Positions 7,402-13,199 of a stretch of 13,199 nucleotides of DNA are shown here, in pieces. Position 1 is the first letter of the stretch. Each line of letters begins with the position of its first letter. Location of the stretch: contig JBJEQJ010000016.1 of assembly GCA_051881695.1 (NCBI GenBank), forward strand, positions 1 to 13,199, in the 5' to 3' direction. Both the position numbers and the translations under genes were made by a program. The DNA is from CAYJFG01 sp051881695 (lineage in GTDB: Bacteria > Bacillota > Clostridia > Oscillospirales > Acutalibacteraceae). Under the pieces are notes generated by a model that had not been told where the DNA came from, ran no database searches, and worked only from the letters and a program-made list of their open reading frames with translations.

Positions 7402-7440
7402 AAAAAATTTTAAAAATAAGATAAAAATTTAAAATTTTTT
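7402..7440. repeat. A/T-only inverted repeat upstream of the tRNA-Leu promoter
   Basis: AAAAAATTTTAAA and TTTAAAATTTTTT are a perfect 13-bp inverted repeat spaced by 13 bases, ending one base before the -35 box. The A and T tracts sit where an UP element would bind the RNA polymerase alpha subunit. It may also act as a weak terminator for the beta-helix gene, which has no other visible terminator. Confidence 0.55.
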
Positions 7441-7441
7441 C

Positions 7442-7470
7442 TTGACAAAATAAAACAGCTTTGATATAAT
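7442..7470 (+). promoter_or_regulatory. Consensus promoter of tRNA-Leu
   Basis: TTGACA (7442-7447), a 17-base spacer and TATAAT (7465-7470) match the vegetative consensus exactly. The tRNA begins 13 bases after the -10 box. This fits the strong constitutive expression expected of a tRNA gene. Confidence 0.92.
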
Positions 7471-7483
7471 AAAAAAGCTGTAA

Positions 7484-7567
7484 GCGAGTGTGCTGGAACT
7501 GGCAGACAGGCACGTTTGAGGGGCGTGTGTTTATGACGTACGGGTTCAAGTCCCGTCACTCGCACCA
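7484..7567 (+). tRNA. tRNA-Leu (anticodon GAG)
   Basis: This is an 84-base class II tRNA. Acceptor GCGAGTG pairs with CACTCGC, followed by discriminator A and encoded CCA at 7565-7567. The anticodon stem CACGT/GCGTG encloses TTGAGGG, placing anticodon GAG at 7518-7520 (Leu CUC/CUU). The long variable arm and the T arm ACGGG-TTCAAGT-CCCGT confirm the class. It is a single-gene unit with its own promoter and terminator. Confidence 0.95.
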
Positions 7568-7599
7568 AAAAGCTCATTGCATTTGCAATGAGCTTTTTT
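7568..7599 (+). terminator. Rho-independent terminator of tRNA-Leu
   Basis: AAAAGCTCATTGCA pairs with TGCAATGAGCTTTT around a two- to four-base loop and ends in six T. It begins immediately after the CCA end, so the primary transcript needs almost no 3' trimming before the hairpin. The symmetric A and T tracts could work in both directions. Confidence 0.92.
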
Positions 7600-7726
7600 A
7601 GCTGGATTTCTTTTATACAGAGGGTGAAATTCCCTTTTTTGTGAAAATCTGACTTAACTATGATTTTTTAAGTATTGCGGCTTGCCAAGATGCGTTTTTA
7701 AAAACATATAAAAGGATATGATTTAA

Positions 7727-8110
7727 TTGAAAAAATGCTATTACTGCGGAAAAGAAATTTCATATTACGAGCAGTATTGCTGTGATGAATGTGAAAAGCA
7801 GGCAAATAAAGTATTCCGTTTAAATAACTCTAAAAAAGGAATATTTGGCGTGTTCAATATTATCGGCTTTTTCTGTATTTGTATCGGACTTTTTTGGTCA
7901 ATGTTTCAACCGAATGTCGGACTTTACATATTGTCTGCCGCGCTTCTTTTGGTCGGAGCTTTGTTTTCATTGCTTCCCTTCGGCACAGCCGGTATGATTG
8001 AAAAATTTCAGGTAAAAAAGACAGTGCAAATTACCCGCATAATTGGAATTATTATTCTCATCATTGGATTAATCCTTGCGGCGGTAACCACAATAATATA
8101 TAATTTTTAA
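7727..8110 (+). CDS. Small zinc-ribbon membrane protein, function unknown
   Basis: The 127-residue product begins with a short Cys-rich zinc ribbon: CYYC (C4, C7), then CCDEC (C18/C19, C22). Three hydrophobic segments follow at about 38-60, 64-85 and 102-126. A soluble metal-binding head on a small membrane anchor is a common layout in Clostridia, but no function is established for it. The start is a TTG; AAAGGA at 7711-7716 lies ten bases upstream, and the nearby ATG at 7718 runs into a stop after two codons. It probably stands alone or is weakly coupled to the DUF378 gene 76 bases downstream. Confidence 0.7.
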   Translation: MKKCYYCGKEISYYEQYCCDECEKQANKVFRLNNSKKGIFGVFNIIGFFCICIGLFWSMFQPNVGLYILSAALLLVGALFSLLPFGTAGMIEKFQVKKTVQITRIIGIIILIIGLILAAVTTIIYNF

Positions 8111-8186
8111 CGCTAAATAAAAATTTTTGAATAAACCTCCTGTTCTTTTGCAATAATAAAAGCAAAAGGATTGGAGGATTATTTTT

Positions 8187-8408
8187 ATGATGGACAGAAT
8201 TTGCTTACTGCTTACGATAATCGGCGGAATAAATTGGGGAATAATAGGAATTTTTCAATTTGATGTTGTCGCCTGGATTTGCGGCGGTCAAAGCGGAATA
8301 GTCAGCCGTATAATTTACACACTGGTAGGTCTTGCGGCGCTGTGGTGCATATCGCTGCTTTTCAGAGAAAGAGAACACCATACAGACGCAGCAGATTATA
8401 CAGGCTGA
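8187..8408 (+). CDS. DUF378 family small membrane protein (YuzA-like)
   Basis: This 73-residue protein matches DUF378. It has a first TM helix with GGINWGIIGIF at about 13-23, then FDVVAWICGG, then SRIIYTLVGLAALW forming the second TM helix at about 40-57, and a short charged tail. The INWG and SRIIY-LVG blocks are the family signature. GGAGG (8173-8177) lies nine bases before the ATG; a second ATG at 8190 is equally usable. The biological role of the family is unknown. The long hairpin at 8428-8493 lies just downstream and probably ends the transcript. Confidence 0.85.
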   Translation: MMDRICLLLTIIGGINWGIIGIFQFDVVAWICGGQSGIVSRIIYTLVGLAALWCISLLFREREHHTDAADYTG

Positions 8409-8427
8409 TACTAACACGGGCTTATGC

Positions 8428-8493
8428 AAAAGGACTGTATTGTATAGATAATTAAGCAAAAGCTTAATCGGTCTTATATCAATACAGTCCTTT
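8428..8493. terminator. Long nested hairpin between convergent genes
   Basis: The outer arms AAAGGACTGTATTG and CAATACAGTCCTTT pair perfectly over 14 bp. Inside, ATTAAGC-AAAA-GCTTAAT forms a second perfect stem, with partly matching bases in between, so about 66 bases fold as one rod. It separates the DUF378 gene from the minus-strand coaBC relic. The U-tract is short (TTT) on the plus strand; on the minus strand the stem is followed by TTTT less one base, so a bidirectional terminator is likely but not classical. Confidence 0.65.
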
Positions 8494-8506
8494 AAATTTG
8501 CAGTAT

Positions 8507-8799
8507 TTATATTTTGTTTGTTGAGCCTTGAATTTCAATTATTCGGTCAAGCATTTTATCTGCCGCTGCTTCCTTTGAAATTAAAGGAAGCTCGTCAGTT
8601 GAATCTTTTGTGATAAGCGTAAGAATATTCGTGTCTGTTCCAAAACCTGCTCCCATTGCTTAAGGTTATTGGCGGCAATCATATCGCAGTTTTTCTTTAT
8701 CAGCTTCTGTCTGGAATTTTCAATTAAATTCTCTGTTTCCATCGAAAAACCGCATACAAACTGATTTTCTCTTTTAATTTTACATATATAAGAGAGTAT
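8507..8799 (-). pseudogene. coaBC: coaBC relic: C-terminal fragment with frameshift
   Basis: About 97 codons remain of the CoaB (phosphopantothenate-cysteine ligase) end of a protein that is normally about 400 residues. The first part reads KIKRENQFVCGFSMETEN and IAANNLK, a characteristic CoaB stretch. After NNLK the frame shifts by one missing base near 8660-8665. The next frame continues with GAGFGTDTNILTLITK, then EAAADKMLDRI, and stops at 8507-8509, as CoaBC proteins do. The decarboxylase half (CoaC) is absent. The fragment is fused without a gap to panB at about 8794-8804. It cannot encode an active enzyme, so CoA synthesis would require another coaBC elsewhere. Confidence 0.85.
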
Positions 8800-8987
8800 A
8801 TCCTCCATTGTGACAGAAAGCGTATCATCATAGCCCAGCATTACCATACCAAGCGAATCCCCGACTAAAATCATTTCTACGCCTGCTTCATCAATTAGCT
8901 TTGCGGTGGAATAGTCGTAGGCAGTCAACATAGTGATGCGGTTATGAGAGTTTTTTGTTCCAGAATTGTTGCAACCGTGGTTTTTAT
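8800..8987 (-). pseudogene. panB: panB relic: N-terminal fragment, start codon lost, one frameshift
   Basis: About 62 codons match the N-terminus of ketopantoate hydroxymethyltransferase (PanB, normally about 275 residues), including MLTAYDYSTAKLIDEAG and ILVGDSLGMVMLGYD and then SVTMED. Upstream in another frame the family-like start KTTVATILEQK is preserved behind GGAGG (8994-8998). The codon at the expected start position is ATA (8985-8987), six bases from GGAGG, suggesting ATG to ATA. A one-base loss near 8946-8953 then separates this from the NRITMLTAYDYS frame. After MED the reading passes directly into coaBC. The first step of de novo pantothenate synthesis is not provided here. Confidence 0.85.
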
Positions 8988-9093
8988 CTCATTCCTCCGA
9001 AAATATTATTAAATTTTACGCTTTGACGGGGCTGGGTGCTGAAAAAACAGTCACGCTCCCGCATAATTATGCTGTCAAAACGCATTTGAGCTT

Positions 9094-9122
9094 AGTATAT
9101 CGCATTTACAGGCTAATTACAA
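9094..9122 (-). promoter_or_regulatory. Relic promoter of the panB-coaBC locus
   Basis: On the minus strand TTGTAA (9117-9122) and TATACT (9094-9099) are separated by exactly 17 bases, about 110 bases before the expected panB start. It is the only good promoter upstream of the pseudogene. It may still be active although the gene is dead. Confidence 0.55.
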
Positions 9123-9129
9123 GCCTGTA
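9107..9129. repeat. 8-bp inverted repeat overlapping the panB promoter
   Basis: TACAGGCT and AGCCTGTA are a perfect inverted repeat with a seven-base centre. They cover the -35 box and upstream spacer of the relic panB promoter. An operator or part of the peptidase gene's terminator are both possible; no U-tract follows on the minus strand, which favours an operator. Confidence 0.4.
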
Positions 9130-9132
9130 CAC

Positions 9133-9173
9133 CTGCGTGTTATTATTGCTTTTCTGTGTGTTATTCTTGCTTT
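9133..9173. repeat. Two-copy 21-bp tandem repeat over the peptidase stop codon
   Basis: CTGCGTGTTATTATTGCTTTT (9133-9153) is followed directly by CTGTGTGTTATTCTTGCTTT (9154-9173), and a third CTGCG begins after it. The second copy contains the stop codon and last codons of the peptidase gene; the first lies just beyond it in the same frame and repeats the EKQ-stop coding. It looks like a slippage duplication. Confidence 0.6.
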
Positions 9174-12100
9174 CTGCGCCTTAGTATTACGCCTGCTGTG
9201 CATATAACGCCGGAAGCAATAAATAAATATATTACTGCTGTGCAGGTTGTTCCGCCGGTGAAAATATTTCCACCGTTATTTCCGGCAGAATTTGTACTTC
9301 CTTTAACTGTCAAAGTACCGTTTTTTATTTTTGTAACTGCGTAATTGCCGGAAAGGGAATGTGCACTTTTCGCAGTTACAGCATACTGCCCCGGGGTGTC
9401 GGTGTTTGTTGCGTCAGTTTCAAACTCTAAGGTAATGTCCTTCTTGCTGTCGCCGGGAAGAATACCGTAAACCTCAAACTCATACTCGTTTGGCAGCTTC
9501 TCTCCGCAGGTTATAACTGCGTCAGCTATTTCAACAGTAACGCTTTTCGGCTTTACCTCAAGCGGTACAAGCGTCAGCAGACATTCGTAATTTACTAAAT
9601 CCTCCGGGGTGAAAACTGCACTTTCGCTTATATTTCCTGTGTTTGGTGTTTTATCAGGGTCAACCCACTTTATAAAGCCGTTTACATCAGACTGAAAGCT
9701 TAATTCAGACATATTAAGCTTATCGCCGTATGTAATACTTTCTGCACTTATTGTGTCCAAAGAGGGAATCGCCTGCAAAACAGAAAGCGGCTGTGAAAGA
9801 ACGCACGACCTGTATGCAGAATTATCAAACGCAGTAAATTCTATCGAATAGCCGGAAATATCAACAGTAGGCACTGTTGATTCGTCTGAAAAGCGCCATA
9901 CGCCGTAATCACATTCAGGTAAAGGAACATCTGCCAGCGTTTGCCTTGGGTTATAAATTATATCCTCAAGCTCCAAAACAGGCGGTAATTCCTTTAAATG
10001 AACAAGAACGTAGCTTGCATTTATATCGGCTGTTTTATCTATCATAATTATTCCGTTTTCCATTTTTCCCACAGCAGTTATTTCGGGACTGTCGTTTTCA
10101 TTTTTAATCAGATATAGCTGTGTATCTGTGTTTTGCGGATAGTCATCAGGCAACTCAAATTCCAAAGAAACAAAATCTCCGCTTTGCAGCGTAAGCTCGT
10201 CCTCTCCGTAATATGAATGTAGCGCTATTTCCTTATATTTTAAAACGCCTGTTTTTTTCATCAGCTTTTCTGTTTTTTCGCTTTTAATCTCTTCACTGCT
10301 AAAGCTTGTATTTGACGGAATTACTCCGTTTGTATCTGTCAGCGTTACATATCCGTCAGCCAATACAGTATCGGGAACGTTCAGGTCAATATTGTATATA
10401 TGCGTCTTTGTGTTTTCTTCATTGCTTGTTATCAGCTGAAGAGTTTTTTTCTTTATGCTGTTTATATCAATGCTTTCATCAGCGTTAATCTCTTCACCGT
10501 TTAAAAGCAGCTTATATCCGCCGTTTTGTTCAATATACGGGTTAAGCTTTATATATCTTGAACCGGCAGGCAGAGTAAGCTTTATATTGTCGCTTATATT
10601 TGCCTCGTCATCATAAAGCTTATTTTTCATAACATCATAGGAGGAAACATTAAGCCTTTCCGGTTTAAGCGGTTCAGGTGTATCGGCAGTAAAGGCTTTA
10701 ATCATACAGTTGCCGTAAGTTACAGGGCTTTCAACCTCGTTGTTAAGCTCGCATACATCTACCCATTTTCCCTCGTCATAAATATAGCTTTCTTTTTCGT
10801 TTGCGTGTACATATTCCTTTAAAATACCGCTATCCTCATATTCATTATTTTCGTTGTATCCGCCGATTGCTCCGTCGTTTAAAATCAGCTCTGTCGGTGC
10901 ATACCATCCGCTTGAACCTTTAATAGTCTGTATAACCGAAAAGCTTTCTCCCTTGTCCATAGCTATCAGTTTGTCAAGCGGTATTGTATGATAACCTCCA
11001 AGCTCTTCAACTTCCGTTTTGCTGTAAAGAAGCTCGCCGTCTGTCGGTGTTTTAAAATTATTATTCAGCTTGTAAATTTTTATATCAACTGTGCTGCCGG
11101 GATTAGCAGTTACGGCGCTTACAGCCTTTAGCGTTTCGTCTCCCTGCATAGTAAACACATTTGCAATAGAAATCTTATTTTCAGGATCGGGTAAAATCTG
11201 ATTATACCCCGAAAGTCCCAAATAGTCATACTGATAGTTATGTTCATAATCAAAGCCGTCCTCAGCAATATCAACATCAAAGACAGAGAAAAAGCCGGCG
11301 GTAACATCGTAATAGGAAAGATAAAAATACCCCTCATCTCCGCCGCGGCTTCCTGTCCAATCTGTACCCCAGCTGTTTTTGCACAGCCAAGCACCGCCCT
11401 TAGGCGGAGAAACAGGGAAATTATCCTTGCTGAAATTATCGTCCCATCCTATTATTGAAACAGAGTGATTTGTTCCGTGCTCGTCATATGCATATTGACA
11501 GGATTTTGCAGTACTGAAATATTTGCTGTTTCCTGTTATCTCATCAGGTTTTGACTGGTCAGCGTAATATACAACGCTTACTGCACCAAGCTCAATTATT
11601 TTTTCTTTAATTGTTTTTTCTGCGTTTTCATCGTAAGCAAATTCGCCGTCATCATCCTTATAAATAAGATTTGGCAATACAAGAGCATTCTGGACATGGG
11701 CAACGCTGTTAAAACGCTTTTCTTCGCGCACACTCCAGTCAGAGGTAATTTGAGTTGTTCCGTCGCAGGCGGTGTACGGGGTGCTTTCTTCGCTGTCAAT
11801 ACCCATCCAGCAATATAAGTTATTAGACGTTGCAAATGGGTTGCCGGGCTGCATAAGCATGGAAATCCCGTCCCTGTATGCAATAATACCGTCGCCGTTA
11901 AAAAGAGAACGTGCAAAGCTTGCAAGATGCAGCTCGGAAAAGTCTGTAGCTTCCTTTGTGCTTATCCCTTTTTTTATCGCATTTGATTCAATCGATGATA
12001 TTGCAGCGAACGCCCAACAGGTACCAAACGGCTTCTGGTTTTTTACGGAGGTTGAAAGCCCGTTATCAGGCAAGCTGTATTTTTTCGGCAGTGCTTCTGC

Positions 12101-12367
12101 TGCCTGAGTGTCACTCTCGGCAGGGTAGTTGTAATATTCTGAGTCAATAGCATTATCGATAATGTTGCCGTTGTTATCTGTCTGTGCAGAAGAAATATTG
12201 CTTTGCAGTACTTCGTTTATTTCTTTTACAGTGGCTTTTTTACTGCTGTGTTCATAAACAAGTGAAGAAACAGGCGCAGTAAAGGCTGTAAAAGAAAGCA
12301 AGACCGAAATAAATAAGCATAAAAATCCCCTTTTAATTTTTGGCTTTATTTCTGATTTCTTTGTCAT
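9161..12367 (-). CDS. Secreted papain-family (C1A) cysteine peptidase with lectin-like and MBG-like domains, membrane anchored
   Basis: A 1068-residue surface protein. The signal peptide has a KIKR n-region and a hydrophobic core at about 13-33. The propeptide leads into a C1A peptidase core at about 95-365: oxyanion Q111 (KNQKPFGTCW), nucleophile C117, H301 in GTNHSVSIIGW and N331 in CKNSWGTDW, so the triad is complete. A lectin-like domain of the type often fused to clostridial C1 peptidases covers about 370-575 (ANVFT, GGYHTIPLD). Beta-rich linker domains and an MBG-like domain (about 960-1032, ending NYAVTKIKNGTLTV) follow. The C-terminus has NIFTGG, a TM helix and RRRKQE. This is a sorting-signal layout, but Ile replaces the Pro of LPXTG/NPXTG, so sortase use is uncertain. 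The ATG at 12367 has AAGGA (12374-12378) six bases upstream; a TTG at 12373 would leave no spacing. Confidence 0.88.
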   Translation of the reverse strand: MTKKSEIKPKIKRGFLCLFISVLLSFTAFTAPVSSLVYEHSSKKATVKEINEVLQSNISSAQTDNNGNIIDNAIDSEYYNYPAESDTQAAEALPKKYSLPDNGLSTSVKNQKPFGTCWAFAAISSIESNAIKKGISTKEATDFSELHLASFARSLFNGDGIIAYRDGISMLMQPGNPFATSNNLYCWMGIDSEESTPYTACDGTTQITSDWSVREEKRFNSVAHVQNALVLPNLIYKDDDGEFAYDENAEKTIKEKIIELGAVSVVYYADQSKPDEITGNSKYFSTAKSCQYAYDEHGTNHSVSIIGWDDNFSKDNFPVSPPKGGAWLCKNSWGTDWTGSRGGDEGYFYLSYYDVTAGFFSVFDVDIAEDGFDYEHNYQYDYLGLSGYNQILPDPENKISIANVFTMQGDETLKAVSAVTANPGSTVDIKIYKLNNNFKTPTDGELLYSKTEVEELGGYHTIPLDKLIAMDKGESFSVIQTIKGSSGWYAPTELILNDGAIGGYNENNEYEDSGILKEYVHANEKESYIYDEGKWVDVCELNNEVESPVTYGNCMIKAFTADTPEPLKPERLNVSSYDVMKNKLYDDEANISDNIKLTLPAGSRYIKLNPYIEQNGGYKLLLNGEEINADESIDINSIKKKTLQLITSNEENTKTHIYNIDLNVPDTVLADGYVTLTDTNGVIPSNTSFSSEEIKSEKTEKLMKKTGVLKYKEIALHSYYGEDELTLQSGDFVSLEFELPDDYPQNTDTQLYLIKNENDSPEITAVGKMENGIIMIDKTADINASYVLVHLKELPPVLELEDIIYNPRQTLADVPLPECDYGVWRFSDESTVPTVDISGYSIEFTAFDNSAYRSCVLSQPLSVLQAIPSLDTISAESITYGDKLNMSELSFQSDVNGFIKWVDPDKTPNTGNISESAVFTPEDLVNYECLLTLVPLEVKPKSVTVEIADAVITCGEKLPNEYEFEVYGILPGDSKKDITLEFETDATNTDTPGQYAVTAKSAHSLSGNYAVTKIKNGTLTVKGSTNSAGNNGGNIFTGGTTCTAVIYLFIASGVICTAGVILRRRKQE

Positions 12368-12391
12368 ATCCAATCCTTCTTAATTCTGTGT

Positions 12392-12419
12392 AATATACAG
12401 TATATATCTTCCAAAACAA
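12392..12419 (-). promoter_or_regulatory. Possible promoter of the peptidase gene
   Basis: On the minus strand TTGTTT (12414-12419) and TATATT (12392-12397) are 16 bases apart, 25 bases before the ATG. The -35 match is weak and the surroundings are AT-rich, so chance is possible. The wider gap 12368-12713 also holds repeated TATACTT/AAGTATA motifs at about 12486-12520, which may be regulator sites or plain AT-rich DNA. Confidence 0.35.
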
Positions 12420-12613
12420 TGCTTCCGCTTTAATTGCAGCTTTTATCTATGTTTTAAGGCAAAGTATTAAGTCGCTTTAATACACATATACTTATTTAAA
12501 GTATAGAATATATTTATACTTCGATAAATCAAATAAAGAAAAAAGGAAAAATTATTGTACTATTTTAATGCTTGGGTAATGATGTGCACTTTATTTCACA
12601 CCGATTATTTTCT

Positions 12614-12642
12614 TTGACTAATTTAAGTCTTGCCTGTATAAT
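12614..12642 (+). promoter_or_regulatory. Promoter of the Mbeg1-like gene
   Basis: TTGACT (12614-12619), a 17-base spacer and TATAAT (12637-12642) form a near-consensus promoter. The start codon is at 12714, leaving a leader of about 65 bases. It points away from the peptidase gene. Confidence 0.75.
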
Positions 12643-12713
12643 TTATTTGAAGAGATGCTGTTGTCTAAAATCAGCTGTTATTTTTAAACAAATTGAAAAA
12701 CGGAAGTGGTTAT

Positions 12714-13199
12714 GTGTCTTGTCTTGTAGATTATGTTTTAAATTTCGGAGGGCAAAGCTTTTCAGAAAAACCTTTTAACGAGGTTGATAATCTTATATTT
12801 TCATTGCTGTCTTACTTTAATTTTGCCGGAAAGGTTACGGGTACAGACTCGCCAAAGAAAAAGGTCACTTTGTTTGATGTCCTTTATAATAACAGCGATG
12901 CAACTGTTTATAAAGATATTTTTAATCAGGAGCGTATAAAGGAGCTTATTCCTCTTTTAATTATCAGCAGACGCTTTGGCAGAGTTGAGCTGTGCTGCTA
13001 TTCGTCTGAAACAGATGAGGAAAAGCAGGTACAGTTTTCGGCAACTACCTTTATTCTCGATGATAATTCCGTTTATGTTGCTTTTCGGGGAACAGATATG
13101 TCCTTTGTCGGCTGGAAAGAGGATTTTAATATGTCTTTTATATATCCTGTTCCGGCACAAATTCAGGCTCAAAGCTATCTTGAATTAATAGCACGTTCA
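12714..13199 (+). CDS. Mbeg1-like protein (DUF2974, alpha/beta-hydrolase type), 3' end outside window
   Basis: An uninterrupted frame of 162 codons runs from GTG 12714 to the window edge with no stop. It begins VSCLVDYVLNFGGQSFSEKPFNEVDNLI, here given in two parts: LVDYVLNFGGQSF and then KPFNEVDNLIFS. Later come VYVAFRGTDMSFVGWKED and FNMSF followed by PVPAQ, all typical of Mbeg1-like (DUF2974) proteins. The family is related to class 3 lipases; the nucleophile elbow and the rest of the triad should lie beyond the edge. GGAAG lies seven bases before the GTG. An ATG at 12712 is out of frame and stops after five codons, and a TTG at 12693 has no ribosome site. No signal peptide is seen. Substrate unknown. 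Confidence 0.82.
   Translation, partial: MSCLVDYVLNFGGQSFSEKPFNEVDNLIFSLLSYFNFAGKVTGTDSPKKKVTLFDVLYNNSDATVYKDIFNQERIKELIPLLIISRRFGRVELCCYSSETDEEKQVQFSATTFILDDNSVYVAFRGTDMSFVGWKEDFNMSFIYPVPAQIQAQSYLELIARS

Noticed and set aside
7620..7645. AGGG...CCCTTTTTT as another terminator after tRNA-Leu
   Set aside because: The stem is only four to five pairs long and a strong terminator already lies at 7568-7599.
8581..8931. A 116-codon minus-strand frame that could be taken for an intact small PanB-like gene
   Set aside because: It is a frame through two gene fragments. PanB coding continues upstream and CoaB coding continues downstream in other frames, so the start and the stop are both accidental.
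8991..8993. ATG next to GGAGG as the panB start
   Set aside because: On the minus strand this ATG lies almost touching GGAGG and meets TAA after two codons. The ATA at 8985-8987 has correct spacing and the family-like frame, so a mutated start is the better reading.
12487..12520. TATACTT/AAGTATA repeats as a defined operator
   Set aside because: The matches are imperfect and lie in very AT-rich DNA, where such repeats arise by chance. They are mentioned only within the intergenic description.

Overview
The window reads as chromosomal DNA of a low-GC Gram-positive anaerobe, most likely a gut Clostridia member (Oscillospirales/Ruminococcaceae-like). The basis is AAGGAG/GGAGG ribosome sites, TTGACA/TATAAT promoters, a CsoR-regulated copper ATPase, secreted FN3 and papain-type surface proteins, a Mbeg1-like protein, and AT-rich spacers. 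The genus is an inference from style, not a match.

Left part (1-1632): the 3' end of a tRNA-Gln(UUG) gene runs off the left edge and is followed by a terminator and further hairpins. Next comes a 132-bp palindromic element that looks like an IS5-type MITE with a TTA target duplication (196-327). A TtcA-family tRNA thiolation protein is on the minus strand. Copper module (1558-4488): a promoter with an embedded CsoR-type operator drives csoR and copA. CopA is a complete Cu(I) P1B-ATPase with one N-terminal metal-binding domain and a fused C-terminal CopZ-like domain. That tail has its own Shine-Dalgarno and ATG.

Middle (4549-8493): a secreted parallel beta-helix protein with two FN3 domains has its own extended -10 promoter. 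It is followed by a tRNA-Leu(GAG) with a consensus promoter and terminator, a small zinc-ribbon membrane protein, and a DUF378 membrane protein. A long nested hairpin separates these from the next, convergent gene remains.

Right part (8507-13199): a minus-strand relic joins the beginning of panB to the end of coaBC, with a lost start codon and two frameshifts. This looks like a collapsed pantothenate/CoA operon. Upstream of it on the same strand is a large secreted papain-family (C1A) peptidase with a lectin-like domain, an MBG-like domain and a C-terminal membrane anchor. Divergent from it is the 5' part of a Mbeg1-like (DUF2974) alpha/beta-hydrolase-type protein, which runs off the right edge.

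No CRISPR array, intact transposase, phage module or defence cassette is visible. The strongest leads are the panB/coaBC relic, the internal CopZ start inside copA, and the MITE.
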